6,756 bases of DNA from Candidatus Hydrogenedentota bacterium (lineage in GTDB: Bacteria; Hydrogenedentota; Hydrogenedentia; Hydrogenedentales; CAITNO01). A program made the position numbers and the translations under genes. Of this stretch, positions 5,876-6,756 are shown in pieces (the stretch's first letter is position 1; each line of letters opens with the position of its first letter). The notes beneath the pieces were generated by a model. That model ran no database searches. It was not told the origin of the DNA and was given only the letters and a program-made list of their open reading frames with translations. The stretch spans positions 1 to 6,756 of the forward strand of contig SKQZ01000329.1 of assembly GCA_007118765.1 (NCBI GenBank), written 5' to 3'.

Positions 5876-6756
5876 TTATCGCTCCGACTCGTAATAGACC
5901 CAGCGCTTGGAGAAATACAACTGCAACAGGGTCAGTGCAAGGATAATGAAAAACAACACCCACGCCATGGCCGAGGCGTAGCCCATGCGCATAAAACGAA
6001 ACGCATTGTTAAACAACGCGTATGCATAAAAGAGCGTGGAATCCACCGGCCCGCCCTGGGTCATGATATAGGCTTGGGTAAACACCTGAAACGTGGCTAT
6101 CAGCCCCATAATCATGTTAAACAGAATGTAGGGGCTGAGCATGGGCAGCGTGATGTTGAAGAATTTGCGAAACGGCCCGGCCCCGTCCAGTTCGGCGGCC
6201 TCGTACAGGTGCTGCGGGATGCCTTTCAGTCCGGCCAGCCACACAATCATGCCGCCGCCCGCGCCCCATACCATCATGATAATCAGCGCGGGCTTCGACC
6301 AATTCTGGTTTTGCAGCCATGCCGGGCCCTCAATGCCAACGCGCGCAAGCAGGGCGTTCAAGATGCCTTCCGTGGGATTGAATATCCACATCCAGAGGAT
6401 GGAGGCGGCCACGGCGGGCATGATGGCCGGCAGATAAAAAAGCGTGCGGTAAAAGGCCATGCCCTTCGTTTCCCGGTGCAGCAGCATGGCGATGCCCAAA
6501 CTGACGACCATGCCCAACGGGATGGCAATCGCCATGTATATCGTGTTCCAAAGGGCCTTGTAGAACAGGGGATCTTCAAAAAACATCTCGTGGTAATTGC
6601 GCAGACCGACAAAGCGCGGCGGCGACAACACATCGTATTCGCAAAAACTCATGAATGCGGAAAACACCAGCGGGCCTCCGCCCAATACCAGAAACCCCAC
6701 GAGCCACGGCAGCATGAACATGTACCCGGCATAATACTCGCGCCGGAAATAGCCGG
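5876..6756 (-). CDS. CUT1 carbohydrate ABC permease (MalF/UgpA-like), 5' end cut by window edge
   Basis: This is the first inner-membrane subunit of the sugar importer, pairing with the MalG-like protein encoded just downstream. The frame is open to the right edge. An internal ATG at 6721 could be mistaken for the start, but codons before it read RREYYAGYMFMLPWLVGF, the usual start of the first helix in this family, so the true start is outside the window. About 292 residues are visible. From the methionine at 6721, helices lie near 4-26, 59-82, 94-114, 144-164, 198-220 and 248-270. The EAA motif is EAAELDGAGPFRKFFNITLP (174-193), a strong match to the CUT1 consensus. TQGGPVDSTLFYAYALFNNAF (221-241) is also a family hallmark. 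The length is normal, with no large insertion, unlike its partner. A periplasmic sugar-binding protein gene is expected upstream. Glycerol-phosphate versus sugar specificity cannot be read from the sequence. Confidence 0.95.
   Translation of the reverse strand, partial: GYFRREYYAGYMFMLPWLVGFLVLGGGPLVFSAFMSFCEYDVLSPPRFVGLRNYHEMFFEDPLFYKALWNTIYMAIAIPLGMVVSLGIAMLLHRETKGMAFYRTLFYLPAIMPAVAASILWMWIFNPTEGILNALLARVGIEGPAWLQNQNWSKPALIIMMVWGAGGGMIVWLAGLKGIPQHLYEAAELDGAGPFRKFFNITLPMLSPYILFNMIMGLIATFQVFTQAYIMTQGGPVDSTLFYAYALFNNAFRFMRMGYASAMAWVLFFIILALTLLQLYFSKRWVYYESER
5882..5885 (-). promoter_or_regulatory. Ribosome binding site of the MalG-like permease
   Basis: The minus strand reads GGAG inside the last codons of the upstream permease gene, eight bases before the ATG at 5873. 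It selects this start over the in-frame ATG at 5963, which would overlap the upstream gene by 88 bases. Confidence 0.7.

Noticed and set aside
5874..5963. N-terminal extension of the MalG-like permease by 30 residues
   Set aside because: It would overlap the upstream permease gene by 88 bases. The ATG at 5873 has a well-placed GGAG and gives a normal N-terminus before TM1.
6719..6721. Start codon of the MalF-like permease at 6721
   Set aside because: The frame continues to the window edge with codons matching the family N-terminus, so this methionine is internal and the gene is truncated by the window.

Overview
The window is about 57% GC by eye and comes from a bacterium with tightly packed genes. 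All six genes are on the minus strand, so transcription runs from high to low coordinates. No rRNA, tRNA, CRISPR array, transposase or phage gene was found. The phylum cannot be fixed from the sequence. The combination of an archaeal-type IMP cyclohydrolase, a long human-like adenylosuccinate lyase and a CUT1 sugar permease with a huge extracytoplasmic insertion suggests an uncultured or rarely sampled lineage. My guess is something near Hydrogenedentes or the PVC groups, at low confidence.

Right-hand block (about 4203-6756): the two membrane subunits of a CUT1-type (MalF/MalG-like) carbohydrate ABC importer. The first permease runs off the right edge and lacks its N-terminus. The second starts two bases after the first one stops. 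It is about twice the usual length because roughly 270 residues are inserted in the first extracytoplasmic loop. The substrate-binding protein would be expected upstream, outside the window. No ATPase gene follows, so the importer may use an ATPase encoded elsewhere.

A 144-base gap (4059-4202) separates the blocks. It holds a GC-rich hairpin just after the permease stop, a possible promoter, and the ribosome binding site of metK.

Left-hand block (1-4058): a probable four-gene operon, metK - PfkB-family nucleoside kinase - purO - purB, with gaps of 6, 35 and 41 bases. The genes converge on adenine metabolism. PurO closes the purine ring to give IMP. PurB acts both before PurO (SAICAR to AICAR) and after it (adenylosuccinate to AMP). 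The PfkB protein looks most like an adenosine kinase, which would return adenosine to AMP. MetK spends ATP to make S-adenosylmethionine, whose use eventually releases adenosine. The operon therefore appears to join de novo purine synthesis, adenosine salvage and the methylation cycle; this link is inferred from family and context. purB is cut by the left edge, with roughly its last 100 codons missing.

The strongest candidate for something undescribed is the inserted domain of the second sugar permease. The archaeal-type PurO inside a bacterial operon is the second most interesting point.
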